Below, in pieces: positions 11,901 through 26,200 of a stretch of 64,000 nt of DNA. The number at the start of each line of letters is the position of its first letter. The first letter of the stretch is position 1. The position numbers and the translations under genes were made by a program. The stretch is from the NCBI GenBank assembly GCA_037074615.1, contig CM073563.1, positions 14,306,501 through 14,370,500 on the forward strand. The letters run 5' to 3'. The notes below the pieces were generated by a model. It did no database searches and was not told the origin of the DNA. It saw only the letters and a list, made by a program, of their open reading frames with translations. This stretch comes from Leucaena leucocephala. Its lineage: Eukaryota > Streptophyta > Magnoliopsida > Fabales > Fabaceae.

Positions 11901-14900
11901 AAACTCTGTCACTTTTCCTGACCATAATGGAAAGTCCCCACCAATATCAACATTGAATATTCATTCTAGAATGCCACTTTGCTTAAGATATGGGTCCATA
12001 TAGGTCATAAAAGAGTCCTCAATTGTTTCAAGGTAGTTTTACGCAAAAGTAGCGAAACTTTGGGACTTTACCTGTCTATAGTGATAACTCACCCCCAATC
12101 GCAACCTTCAATGTGAGTTCTAGAACGTTACTTTTCTTAAGATGTGGGTCCATGTAGGTCGCAAAAGTGTCATCCATTTTTTCAAAGTAGCTTTAGGCAA
12201 AGTAGCGGAACTCTGGCACTTTTCTCGACCATACTGAAAAATCCCCCCAATCTCTACTTTGAGTATGCGTTCTGGAATGCTACTTTCCTTAAGATATGGG
12301 TCTATATAGGTCACAAAAGAGTCATCAACTGTTTCAAGGTAGTTGTACACAAATGTAGCGAAACTTTGGCACTTTACTTTTCTATAGCGATAACCTCACC
12401 CCAATCTCAACTTTTAATACGAATTCTATAACACCTATTTTCCTTAAGATATGGGTCCATGTAGGTCACGAAAGAGTTATCCATTGTTTCAAGCTACTTC
12501 TAGGCAAATGCAGCAAAACCTTGGCACTTCTCCCGACCATAATGAAAAGTCCCCACCAATATCAACATTGAATATTCATTCTAGAGTCCACATTCCTTAA
12601 GATATGGGTCCATATAGGTCACAAAAGGGTCATCAATTGTTTCTAGTTTGACTCAAATGGAGCAAAATTATTGAACTTGTCTATACTTGTAACTCACCGC
12701 CAATCTCAACTTTCAATATGAGTTCTAGAATGTCACTTCTCCAAAGATGTGGGTCCATGTAGGTCACAAAGTGTCATCCATTTTTTCAAAGTACTTTTAG
12801 GAAAATGTAGCGAAAATCTGGCACTTTTCCTGACCATAATGGAAATTCCCCACCAATATCAACATTGAACATTCATTCTAGAATGCCACTTTCCTTAAGA
12901 TATGGGTCCATATAGGTCACAAGAGAGTCGTCAATTGTTCCAAGGTAGTTTTACGCAAATGTAGCAAAACTTTGGCACTTCACTTTTCTATACTGATAAC
13001 TCACCCCAATCTCAACTTTTAATACGAATTCTATAACACCTATTTTCCTTAAGATATGGGTCTATGTAGGTCACGGAAGAGTTATCCATTGTTTCAAGCT
13101 ACTTCTAGGCAAATGAAGCAAAACCTTGGCGCTTCTCCCGACCATAATGAAAAGTCCCCACCAATATCAACATTGAATATTCATTCTAGAATGCCACATT
13201 CCTCAAGATATGGGTCCATATAGGTCACAAAAGGGTCATCAGTTGTTCAAGGTAGTTTTACTCAAATGTAGCAAAATTATTGAACTTTACTTGTCTATAG
13301 TTGTAAGTCACCCCCAATCTCAACTTTCAATATGAGTTCTAGAATGTCACTTCTCCAAAGATGTGGGTCCATGCAGGCCACAAAGTGTCATCCATTTTTT
13401 CAAAGTACTTTTAGCGAAATGTAGCGAAACTCTGTCACTTTTCCTGACCATAATGGAAAGTCCCCACCAATATCAACATTGAATATTCATTCTAGAATGC
13501 CACTTTGCTTAAGATATGGGTCCATATAGGTCACAAAAGACTCCTCAATTGTTTCAAGGTAGTTTTACGCAAAAGTAGCAAAACTTTGGGACTTTACTTG
13601 TCTATAGTGATAACTCACCCCCAATCGCAACCTTCAATGTGAGTTCTAGAACGTTACTTTTCTTAAGATGTGGGTCCATGTAGGTCGCAAAAGTGTCATC
13701 CATTTTTTCAAAGTAGCTTTAGGCAAACTAGCGGAACTCTGGCACTTTTCTCGACCATACTGAAAAATCCCCCCAATCTCTACTTTGAGTATGCGTTCTG
13801 GAATGCTACTTTCCTTAAGATATGGGTCTATATAGGTCACAAAAGAGTCATCAACTGTTTCAAGGTAGTTGTACGCAAATGTAGCGAAACTTTGGCACTT
13901 TACTTTTCTATAGCGATAACCTCACCCCAATCTCAACTTTTAATACGAATTCTATAACACCTATTTTCCTTAAGATATGGGTCCATGTAGGTCACGAAAG
14001 AGTTATCCATTGTTTCAAACTACTTCTAGGCAAATGCAGCAAAACCTTGGCACTTCTCCCGACCATAATGAAAAGTCCCCACCAATATCGACATTGAATA
14101 TTCATTCTAGAGTCCACATTCCTCAAGATATGGGTCCATATAGGTCACAAAAGGGTCATCAATTGTTTCTAGTTTGACTCAAATGGAGCAAAATTATTGA
14201 ACTTGTCTATACTTGTAACTCACCCCCAATCTCAACTTTCAATATGAGTTCTAGAATGTCACTTCTCCAAAGATGTGGGTCCATGTAGGTCACAAAGTGT
14301 CATCCATTTTTTCAAAGTACTTTTAGGAAAATGTAGCGAAACTCTGGCACTTTTCCTGACCATAATGGAAATTCCCCACCAATATCAACATTGAACATTC
14401 ATTCTAGAATGCCACTTTCCTTAAGATATGGGTCCATATAGGTCACAAGAGAGTCGTCAATTGTTCCAAGGTAGTTTTACGCAAATGTAGCAAAACTTTT
14501 GGCACTTCACTTTTCTATACTGATAACTCACCCCAATCTCAACTTTTAATACGAATTCTATAACACCTATTTTCCTTAAGATATGGGTCTATGTAGGTCA
14601 CGGAAGAGTTATCCATTGTTTCAAGCTACTTCTAGGCAAATGAAGCAAAACCTTGGCGCTTCTCCCGACCATAATGAAAAGTCCCCACCAATATCAACAT
14701 TGAATATTCATTCTAGAATGCCACATTCCTCAAGATATGGGTCCATATAGGTCACAAAAGGGTCATCAGTTGTTCAAGGTAGTTTTACTCAAATGTAGCA
14801 AAATTATTGAACTTTACTTGTCTATAGTTGTAAGTCACCCCCAATCTCAACTTTCAATATGAGTTCTAGAATGTCACTTCTCCAAAGATGTGGGTCCATG

Positions 14901-17900
14901 CAGGCCACAAAGTGTCATCCATTTTTTCAAAGTACTTTTAGCGAAATGTAGCGAAACTCTGTCACTTTTCCTGACCATAATGGAAAGTCCCCACCAATAT
15001 CAACATTGAATATTCATTCTAGAATGCCACTTTGCTTAAGATATGGGTCCATATAGGTCACAAAAGACTCCTCAATTGTTTCAAGGTAGTTTTACGCAAA
15101 AGTAGCAAAACTTTGGGACTTTACTTGTCTATAGTGATAACTCACCCCCAATCGCAACCTTCAATGTGAGTTCTAGAACGTTACTTTTCTTAAGATGTGG
15201 GTCCATGTAGGTCGCAAAAGTGTCATCCATTTTTTCAAAGTAGCTTTAGGCAAACTAGCGGAACTCTGGCACTTTTCTCGACCATACTGAAAAATCCCCC
15301 CAATCTCTACTTTGAGTATGCGTTCTGGAATGCTACTTTCCTTAAGATATGGGTCTATATAGGTCACAAAAGAGTCATCAACTGTTTCAAGGTAGTTGTA
15401 CGCAAATGTAGCGAAACTTTGGCACTTTACTTTTCTATAGCGATAACCTCACCCCAATCTCAACTTTTAATACGAATTCTATAACACCTATTTTCCTTAA
15501 GATATGGGTCCATGTAGGTCACGAAAGAGTTATCCATTGTTTCAAACTACTTCTAGGCAAATGCAGCAAAACCTTGGCACTTCTCCCGACCATAATGAAA
15601 AGTCCCCACCAATATCGACATTGAATATTCATTCTAGAGTCCACATTCCTCAAGATATGGGTCCATATAGGTCACAAAAGGGTCATCAATTGTTTCTAGT
15701 TTGACTCAAATGGAGCAAAATTATTGAACTTGTCTATACTTGTAACTCACCCCCAATCTCAACTTTCAATATGAGTTCTAGAATGTCACTTCTCCAAAGA
15801 TGTGGGTCCATGTAGGTCACAAAGTGTCATCCATTTTTTCAAAGTACTTTTAGGAAAATGTAGCGAAACTCTGGCACTTTTCCTGACCATAATGGAAATT
15901 CCCCACCAATATCAACATTGAACATTCATTCTAGAATGCCACTTTCCTTAAGATATGGGTCCATATAGGTCACAAGAGAGTCGTCAATTGTTCCAAGGTA
16001 GTTTTACGCAAATGTAGCAAAACTTTGGCACTTCACTTTTCTATACTGATAACTCACCCCAATCTCAACTTTTAATACGAATTCTATAACACCTATTTTC
16101 CTTAAGATATGGGTCTATATAGGTCACGGAAGAGTTATCCATTGTTTCAAGCTACTTCTAGGCAAATGAAGCAAAACCTTGGCGCTTCTCCCGACCATAA
16201 TGAAAAGTCCCCACCAATATCAACATTGAATATTCATTCTAGAATGCCACATTCCTCAAGATATGGGTCCATATAGGTCACAAAAGGGTCATCAGTTGTT
16301 CAAGGTAGTTTTACTCAAATGTAGCAAAATTATTGAACTTTACTTGTCTATAGTTGTAAGTCACCCCCAATCTCAACTTTCAATATGAGTTCTAGAATGT
16401 CACTTCTCCAAAGATGTGGGTCCATGCAGGCCACAAAGTGTCATCCATTTTTTCAAAGTACTTTTAGCGAAATGTAGCGAAACTCTGGCACTTTTCCTGA
16501 CCATAATGGAAAGTCCCCACCAATATCAACATTGAATATTCATTCTAGAATGCCACTTTGCTTAAGATATGGGTCCATATAGGTCACAAAAGAGTCCTCA
16601 ATTGTTTCAAGGTAGTTTTACGCAAAAGTAGCGAAACTTTGGGACTTTACCTGTCTATAGTGATAACTCACCCCCAATCGCAACCTTCAATGTGAGTTCT
16701 AGAACGTTACTTTTCTTAAGATGTGGGTCCATGTAGGTCGCAAAAGTGTCATCCATTTTTTCAAAGTAGCTTTAGGCAAAGTAGCGGAACTCTGGCACTT
16801 TTTTCGACCATACTGAAAAATCCCCCCAATCTCTACTTTGAGTATGCGTTCTGGAATGCTACTTTCCTTAAGATATGGGTCTATATAGGTCACAAAAGAG
16901 TCATCAACTGTTTCAAGGTAGTTGTACACAAATGTAGCGAAACTTTGGCACTTTACTTTTCTATAGCGATAACCTCACCCCAATCTCAACTTTTAATACG
17001 AATTCTATAACACCTATTTTCCTTAAGATATGGGTCCATGTAGGTCACGAAAGAGTTATCCATTGTTTCAAGCTACTTCTAGGCAAATGCAGCAAAACCT
17101 TGGCACTTCTCCCGACCATAATGAAAAGTCCCCACCAATATCAACATTGAATATTCATTCTAGAGTCCACATTCCTCAAGATATGGGTCCATATAGGTCA
17201 CAAAAGGGTCATCAATTGTTTCTAGTTTGACTCAAATGGAGCAAAATTATTGAACTTGTCTATACTTGTAACTCACCGCCAATCTCAACTTTCAATATGA
17301 GTTCTAGAATGTCACTTCTCCAAAGATGTGGGTCCATGTAGGTCACAAAGTGTCATCCATTTTTTCAAAGTACTTTTAGGAAAATGTAGCGAAACTCTGG
17401 CACTTTTCCTGACCATAATGGAAATTCCCCACCAATATCAACATTGAACATTCATTCTAGAATGCCACTTTCCTTAAGATATGGGTCCATATAGGTCACA
17501 AGAGAGTCGTCAATTGTTCCAAGGTAGTTTTACGCAAATGTAGCAAAACTTTGGCACTTCACTTTTCTATACTGATAACTCACCCCAATCTCAACTTTTA
17601 ATACGAATTCTATAACACCTATTTTCCTTAAGATATGGGTCTATGTAGGTCACGGAAGAGTTATCCATTGTTTCAAGCTACTTCTAGGCAAATGAAGCAA
17701 AACCTTGGCGCTTCTCCCGACCATAATGAAAAGTCCCCACCAATATCAACATTGAATATTCATTCTAGAATGCCACATTCCTCAAGATATGGGTCCATAT
17801 AGGTCACAAAAGGGTCATCAGTTGTTCAAGGTAGTTTTACTCAAATGTAGCAAAATTATTGAACTTTACTTGTCTATAGTTGTAAGTCACCCCCAATCTC

Positions 17901-19769
17901 AACTTTCAATATGAGTTCTAGAATGTCACTTCTCCAAAGATGTTGGTCCATGCAGGCCACAAAGTGTCATCCATTTTTTCAAAGTACTTTTAGCGAAATG
18001 TAGCGAAACTCTGTCACTTTTCCTGACCATAATGGAAAGTCCCCACCAATATCAACATTGAATATTCATTCTAGAATGCCACTTTGCTTAAGATATGGGT
18101 CCATATAGGTCACAAAAGACTCCTCAATTGTTTCAAGGTAGTTTTACGCAAAAGTAGCCAAACTTTGGGACTTTACTTGTCTATAGTGATAACTCACCCC
18201 CAATCGCAACCTTCAATGTGAGTTCTAGAACGTTACTTTTCTTAAGATGTGGGTCCATGTAGGTCGCAAAAGTGTCATCCATTTTTTCAAAGTAGCTTTA
18301 GGCAAAGTAGCGGAACTCTGGCACTTTTCTCGACCATACTGAAAAATCCCCCCAATCTCTACTTTGAGTATGCGTTCTGGAATGCTACTTTCCTTAAGAT
18401 ATGGGTCTATATAGGTCACAAAAGAGTCATCAACTGTTTCAAGGTAGTTGTACGCAAATGTAGCGAAACTTTGGCACTTTACTTTTCTATAGCGATAACC
18501 TCACCCCAATCTCAACTTTTAATACGAATTCTATAACACCTATTTTCCTTAAGATATGGGTCCATGTAGGTCACGAAAGAGTTATCCATTGTTTCAAGCT
18601 ACTTCTAGGCAAATGCAGCAAAACCTTGGCACTTCTCCCGACCATAATGAAAAGTCCCCACCAATATCGACATTGAATATTCATTCTAGAGTCCACATTC
18701 CTCAAGATATGGGTCCATATAGGTCACAAAAGGGTCATCAATTGTTTCTAGTTTGACTCAAATGGAGCAAAATTATTGAACTTGTCTATACTTGTAACTC
18801 ACCCCCAATCTCAACTTTCAATATGAGTTCTAGAATGTCACTTCTCCAAAGATGTGGGTCCATGTAGGTCACAAAGTGTCATCCATTTTTTCAAAGTACT
18901 TTTAGGAAAATGTAGCGAAACTCTGGCACTTTTCCTGACCATAATGGAAATTCCCCACCAATATCAACATTGAACATTCATTCTAGAATGCCACTTTCCT
19001 TAAGATATGGGTCCATATAGGTCACAAGAGAGTCGTCAATTGTTCCAAGGTAGTTTTACGCAAATGTAGCAAAACTTTGGCACTTCACTTTTCTATACTG
19101 ATAACTCACCCCAATCTCAACTTTTAATACGAATTCTATAACACCTATTTTCCTTAAGATATGGGTCTATGTAGGTCACGGAAGAGTTATCCATTGTTTC
19201 AAGCTACTTCTAGGCAAATGAAGCAAAACCTTGGCGCTTCTCCCGACCATAATGAAAAGTCCCCACCAATATCAACATTGAATATTCATTCTAGAATGCC
19301 ACATTCCTCAAGATATGGGTCCATATAGGTCACAAAAGGGTCATCAGTTGTTCAAGGTAGTTTTACTCAAATGTAGCAAAATTATTGAACTTTACTTGTC
19401 TATAGTTGTAAGTCACCCCCAATCTCAACTTTCAATATGAGTTCTAGAATGTCACTTCTCCAAAGATGTTGGTCCATGCAGGCCACAAAGTGTCATCCAT
19501 TTTTTCAAAGTACTTTTAGCGAAATGTAGCGAAACTCTGTCACTTTTCCTGACCATAATGGAAAGTCCCCACCAATATCAACATTGAATATTCATTCTAG
19601 AATGCCACTTTGCTTAAGATATGGGTCCATATAGGTCACAAAAGACTCCTCAATTGTTTCAAGGTAGTTTTACGCAAAAGTAGCAAAACTTTGGGACTTT
19701 ACTTGTCTATAGTGATAACTCACCCCCAATCGCAACCTTCAATGTGAGTTCTAGAACGTTACTTTTCTT

Positions 19770-20835
19770 AAGATGTGGGTCCATGTAGGTCGCAAAACTG
19801 TCATCAATTGTTTCTAATTTGACTCAAATGGAGCAAAATTATTGAACTTGTCTATACTTGTAACTCACCCCCAATCTCAACTTTCAATATGAGTTCTAGA
19901 ATGTCACTTCTCCAAAGATGTGGGTCCATGTAGGTCACAAAGTGTCATCCATTTTTTCAAAGTACTTTTAGGAAAATGTAGCGAAACTCTGGCACTTTTC
20001 CTGACCATAATGGAAATTCCCCACCAATATCAACATTGAACATTCATTCTAGAATGCCACTTTCCTTAAGATATGGGTCCATAAAGGTCACAAGAGAGTC
20101 GTCAATTGTTCCAAGGTAGTTTTACGCAAAAGTAGCAAAACTTTGGCACTTCACTTTTCTATACTGATAACTCACCCCAATCTCAACTTTTAATACGAAT
20201 TCTATAACACCTATTTTCCTTAAGATATGGGTCTATGTAGGTCACGGAAGAGTTATCCATTGTTTCAAGCTACTTCTAGGCAAATGAAGCAAAACCTTGG
20301 CGCTTCTCCCGACCATAATGAAAAGTCCCCACCAATATCAACATTGAATATTCATTCTAGAATGCCACATTCCTCAAGATATGGGTCCATATAGGTCACA
20401 AAAGGGTCATCAGTTGTTCAAGGTAGTTTTACTCAAATGTAGCAAAATTATTGAACTTTACTTGTCCATAGTTGTAAGTCACCCCCAATCTCAACCTTCA
20501 ATATGAGTTCTAGAATGTCACTTCTCCAAAGATGTGGGTCCATGCAGGTCACAAAGTGTCATCCATTTTTTCAAAGTACTTTTAGCGAAATGTAGCGAAA
20601 CTCTGGCACTTTTCCTGACCATAATGGAAAGTCCCCACCAATATCAACATTGAATATTCATTCTAGAATGCCACTTTGCTTAAGATATGGGTCCATATAG
20701 GTCACAAAAGAGTCCTCAATTGTTTCAAGGTAGTTTTACGCAAAAGTAGCGAAACTTTGGGACTTTACTTGTCTATAGTGATAACTCACCCCCAATCGCA
20801 ACCTTCAATGTGAGTTCTAGAACGTTACTTTTCTT
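19770..20835 (+). repeat. Heptamer variant with J/C fusion monomer (1066 bp)
   Basis: The first monomer (19770-19914) starts as J ('gtaggtcgcaaaactg') and switches at 'tcatc' to C ('aattgtttctaatttgac'). It is followed by D-E-F-G-H-I. Relative to the decamer, J-A-B (about 461 bp) has been lost. This is the only unit in the window with an odd number of monomers, so two odd-type 3' halves (I, then J/C) lie next to each other. Confidence 0.9.
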
Positions 20836-22361
20836 AAGATGTGGGTCCATGTAGGTCGCAAAAGTGTCATCCATTTTTTCAAAGTAGCTTTAGGCAAAGT
20901 AGCGGAACTCTGGCACTTTTCTCGACCATACTGAAAAATCCCCCCAATCTCTACTTTGAGTATGCGTTCTGGAATGCTACTTTCCTTAAGATATGGGTCT
21001 ATATAGGTCACAAAAGAGTCATCAACTGTTTCAAGGTAGTTGTACGCAAATGTAGCGAAACTTTGGCACTTTACTTTTCTATAGCGATAACCTCACCCCA
21101 ATCTCAACTTTTAATACGAATTCTATAACACCTATTTTCCTTAAGATATGGGTCCATGTAGGTCACGAAAGAGTTATCCATTGTTTCAACCTACTTCTAG
21201 GCAAATGCAGCAAAACCTTGGCACTTCTCCCGACCATAATGAAAAGTCCCCACCAATATCAACATTGAATATTCATTCTAGAGTCCACATTCCTCAAGAT
21301 ATGGGTCCATATAGGTCACAAAAGGGTCATCAATTGTTTCTAGTTTGACTCAAATGGAGCAAAATTATTGAACTTGTCTATACTTGTAACTCACCCCCAA
21401 TCTCAACTTTCAATATGAGTTCTAGAATGTCACTTCTCCAAAGATGTGGGTCTATGTAGGTCACAAAGTGTCATCCATTTTTTCAAAGTACTTTTAGGAA
21501 AATGTAGCGAAACTCTGGCACTTTTCCTGACCATAATGGAAATTCCCCACCAATATCAACATTGAACATTCATTCTAGAATGCCACTTTCCTTAAGATAT
21601 GGGTCCATATAGGTCACAAGAGAGTCGTCAATTGTTCCAAGGTAGTTTTACGCAAATGTAGCAAAACTTTGGCACTTCACTTTTCTATACTGATAACTCA
21701 CCCCAATCTCAACTTTTAATACGAATTCTATAACACCTATTTTCCTTAAGATATGGGTCTATGTAGGTCACGGAAGAGTTATCCATTGTTTCAAGCTACT
21801 TCTAGGCAAATGAAGCAAAACCTTGGCGCTTCTCCCGACCATAATGAAAAGTCCCCACCAATATCAACATTGAATATTCATTCTAGAATGCCACATTCCT
21901 CAAGATATGGGTCCATATAGGTCACAAAAGGGTCATCAGTTGTTCAAGGTAGTTTTACTCAAATGTAGCAAAATTATTGAACTTTACTTGTCCATAGTTG
22001 TAAGTCACCCCCAATCTCAACCTTTAATATGAGTTCTAGAATGTCACTTCTCCAAAGATGTGGGTCCATGCAGGTCACAAAGTGTCATCCATTTTTTCAA
22101 AGTACTTTTAGCGAAATGTAGCGAAACTCTGGCACTTTTCCTGACCATAATGGAAAGTCCCCACCAATATCAACATTGAATATTCATTCTAGAATGCCAC
22201 TTTGCTTAAGATATGGGTCCATATAGGTCACAAAAGAGTCCTCAATTGTTTCAAGGTAGTTTTACGCAAAAGTAGCGAAACTTTGGGACTTTACTTGTCT
22301 ATAGTGATAACTCACCCCCAATCGCAACCTTCAATGTTAGTTCTAGAACGTTACTTTTCTT
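20836..22361 (+). repeat. Canonical decamer (1526 bp)
   Basis: The order is J-A-B-C-D-E-F-G-H-I. G contains 'cttgtccatag' and its 3' part 'caaccttt', variants shared with the adjacent units on both sides ('caaccttc' there). The final I ends with 'caatgttag', losing the usual 'gtgag'. Confidence 0.92.
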
Positions 22362-23282
22362 AAGATGTGGGTCCATGCAGGTCACAAAGTGTCATCCATT
22401 TTTTCAAAGTACTTTTAGGAAAATGTAGCGAAACTCTGGCACTTTTCCTGACCATAATGGAAATTCCCCACCAATATCAACATTGAACATTCATTCTAGA
22501 ATGCCACTTTCCTTAAGATATGGGTCCATATAGGTCACAAGAGAGTCGTCAATTGTTCCAAGGTAGTTTTACGCAAATGTAGCAAAACTTTGGCACTTCA
22601 CTTTTCTATACTGATAACTCACCCCAATCTCAACTTTTAATACGAATTCTATAACACCTATTTTCCTTAAGATATGGGTCTATGTAGGTGACGGAAGAGT
22701 TATCCATTGTTTCAAGCTACTTCTAGGCAAATGAAGCAAAACCTTGGCGCTTCTCCCGACCATAATGAAAAGTCCCCACCAATATCAACATTGAATATTC
22801 ATTCTAGAATGCCACATTCCTCAAGATATGGGTCCATATAGGTCATAAAAGGGTCATCAGTTGTTCAAGGTAGTTTTACTCAAATGTAGCAAAATTATTG
22901 AACTTTACTTGTCCATAGTTGTAAGTCACCCCCAATCTCAACCTTCAATATGAGTTCTAGAATGTCACTTCTCCAAAGATGTGGGTCCATGCAGGTCACA
23001 AAGTGTCATCCATTTTTTCAAAGTACTTTTAGCGAAATGTAGCGAAACTCTGGCACTTTTCCTGACCATAATGGAAAGTCCCCACCAATATCAACATTGA
23101 ATATTCATTCTAGAATGCCACTTTGCTTAAGATATGGGTCCATATAGGTCACAAAAGAGTCCTCAATTGTTTCAAGGTAGTTTTACGCAAAAGTAGCGAA
23201 ACTTTGGGACTTTACTTGTCTATAGTGATAACTCACCCCCAATCGCAACCTTCAATGTGAGTTCTAGAACGTTACTTTTCTT
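22362..23282 (+). repeat. Hexamer variant with J/D fusion monomer (921 bp)
   Basis: Monomer 22362-22514 follows the normal I-to-J boundary ('acgttacttttcttaag') but its body is D ('gtcacaaagtg', 'taggaaaatg', 'gaacattc') with one H-type site ('ccatgcagg'). E-F-G-H-I follow. J-A-B-C (606 bp) is missing. It is a different product from the common hexamer found after 26 kb, although similar in size. Confidence 0.9.
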
Positions 23283-26200
23283 AAGATGTGGGTCCATGTA
23301 GGTCGCAAAAGTGTCATCCATTTTTTCAAAGTAGCTTTAGGCAAAGTAGCGGAACTCTGGCACTTTTCTCGACCATACTGAAAAATCCCCCCAATCTCTA
23401 CTTTGAGTATGCGTTCTGGAATGCTACTTTCCTTAAGATATGGGTCTATATAGGTCACAAAAGAGTCATCAACTGTTTCAAGGTAGTTGTACGCAAATGT
23501 AGCGAAACTTTGGCACTTTACTTTTCTATAGCGATAACCTCACCCCAATCTCAACTTTTAATACGAATTCTATAACACCTATTTTCCTTAAGATATGGGT
23601 CCATGTAGGTCACGAAAGAGTTATCCATTGTTTCAAGCTACTTCTAGGCAAATGCAGCAAAACCTTGGCACTTCTCCCGACCATAATGAAAAGTCCCCAC
23701 CAATATCAACATTGAATATTCATTCTAGAGTCCACATTCCTCAAGATATGGGTCCATATAGGTCACAAAAGGGTCATCAATTGTTTCTAGTTTGACTCAA
23801 ATGGAGCAAAATTATTGAACTTGTCTATACTTGTAACTCACCCCCAATCTCAACTTTCAATATGAGTTCTAGAATGTCACTTCTCCAAAGATGTGGGTCC
23901 ATGTAGGTCACAAAGTGTCATCCATTTTTTCAAAGTACTTTTAGGAAAATGTAGCGAAACTCTGGCACTTTTCCTGACCATAATGGAAATTCCCCACCAA
24001 TATCAACATTGAACATTCATTCTAGAATGCCACTTTCCTTAAGATATGGGTCCATATAGGTCACAAGAGAGTCGTCAATTGTTCCAAGGTAGTTTTACGC
24101 AAATGTAGCAAAACTTTGGCACTTCACTTTTCTATAGTGATAACTCACCCCAATCTCAACTTTTAATACGAATTCTATAACACCTATTTTCCTTAAGATA
24201 TGGGTCTATGTAGGTCACGGAAGAGTTATCCATTGTTTCAAGCTACTTCTAGGCAAATGAAGCAAAACCTTGGCGCTTCTCCCGACCATAATGAAAAGTC
24301 CCCACCAATATCAACATTGAATATTCATTCTAGAATGCCACATTCCTCAAGATATGGGTCCATATAGGTCACAAAAGGGTCATCAGTTGTTCAAGGTAGT
24401 TTTACTCAAATGTAGCAAAATTATTGAACTTTACTTGTCTATAGTTGTAAGTCACCCCCAATCTCAACTTTCAATATGAGTTCTAGAATGTCACTTCTCC
24501 AAAGATGTGGGTCCATGCAGGCCACAAAGTGTCATCCATTTTTTCAAAGTACTTTTAGCAAAATGTAGCGAAACTCTGTCACTTTTCCTGACCATAATGG
24601 AAAGTCCCCACCAATATCAACATTGAATATTCATTCTAGAATGCCACTTTGCTTAAGATATGGGTCCATATAGGTCACAAAAGACTCCTCAATTGTTTCA
24701 AGGTAGTGTTACGCAAAAGTAGCAAAACTTTGGGACTTTACTTGTCTATACTGATAACTCACCCCCAATCGCAACCTTCAATGTGAGTTCTAGAACGTTA
24801 CTTTTCTTAAGATGTGGGTCCATGTAGGTCGCAAAAGTGTCATCCATTTTTTCAAAGTAGCTTTAGGCAAAGTAGCGGATCTCTGGCACTTTTCTCGACC
24901 ATACTGAAAAATCCCCCCAATCTCTACTTTGAGTATGCGTTCTGGAATGCTACTTTCCTTAAGATATGGGTCTATATAGGTCACAAAAGAGTCATCAACT
25001 GTTTCAAGGTAGTTGTACGCAAATGTAGCGAAACTTTGGCACTTTACTTTTCTATAGCGATAACCTCACCCCAATCTCAACTTTTAATACGAATTCTATA
25101 ACACCTATTTTCCTTAAGATATGGGTCCATGTAGGTCACGAAAGAGTTATCCATTGTTTCAACCTACTTCTAGGCAAATGCAGCAAAACCTTGGCACTTC
25201 TCCCGACCATAATGAAAAGTCCCCACCAATATCAACATTGAATATTCATTCTAGAGTCCACATTCCTCAAGATATGGGTCCATATAGGTCACAAAAGGGT
25301 CATCAATTGTTTCTAGTTTGACTCAAATGGAGCAAAATTATTGAACTTGTCTATACTTGTAACTCACCCCCAATCTCAACTTTCAATATGAGTTCTAGAA
25401 TGTCACTTCTCCAAAGATGTGGGTCCATGCAGGTCACAAAGTGTCATCCATTTTTTCAAAGTACTTTTAGGAAAATGTAGCGAAACTCTGGCACTTTTCC
25501 TGACCATAATGGAAATTCCCCACCAATATCAACATTGAACATTCATTCTAGAATGCCACTTTCCTTAAGATATGGGTCCATATAGGTCGCAAGAGAGTCG
25601 TCAATTGTTCTCAGGTAGTTTTACGCAAATATAGCAAAACTTTGGCACTTCACTTTTCTATAGTGATAACTCACCCCAATCTCAACTTTTAATACGAATT
25701 CTATAACACCTATTTTCCTTAAGATATGGGTCTATGTAGGTCACGGAAGAGTTATCCATTGTTTCAAGCTACTTCTAGGCAAATGAAGCAAAACCTTGGC
25801 ACTTTTCCCGACCATAATGAAAAGTCCCCACCAATATCAACATTGAATATTCATTCTAGAATGCCACATTCCTCAAGATATGGGTCCATATAGGTCACAA
25901 AAGGGTCATCAGTTGTTCAAGGTAGTTTTACTCAAATGTAGCAAAATTATTGAACTTTACTTGTCTATAGTTGTAAGTCACCCCCAATCTCAACTTTCAA
26001 TATGAGTTCTAGAATGTCACTTCTCCAAAGATGTGGGTCCATGCAGGTCACAAAGTGTCATCCATTTTTTCAAAGTACTTTTAGCGAAATGTAGCGAAAC
26101 TCTGGCACTTTTCCTGACCATAATGGAAAGTCCCCACCAATATCAACATTGAATATTCATTCTAGAATGCCACTTTGCTTAAGATATGGGTCCATATAGG

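Larger units (their letters stand above)
1451..19769 (+). repeat. Twelve consecutive canonical decamers (1526-1527 bp each)
   Basis: J monomers start at 1451, 2978, 4505, 6032, 7558, 9085, 10612, 12139, 13665, 15192, 16718 and 18244, and the run ends where the next unit starts at 19770. Order in every unit is J-A-B-C-D-E-F-G-H-I. Copies differ by scattered substitutions and single-base indels only. The 1526-bp units carry the one-base loss in B. In the units at 7558, 9085 and 10612, B also has a compensating one-base gain ('gtcaccaaaagag'). No gene or foreign insertion is present. Confidence 0.95.
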
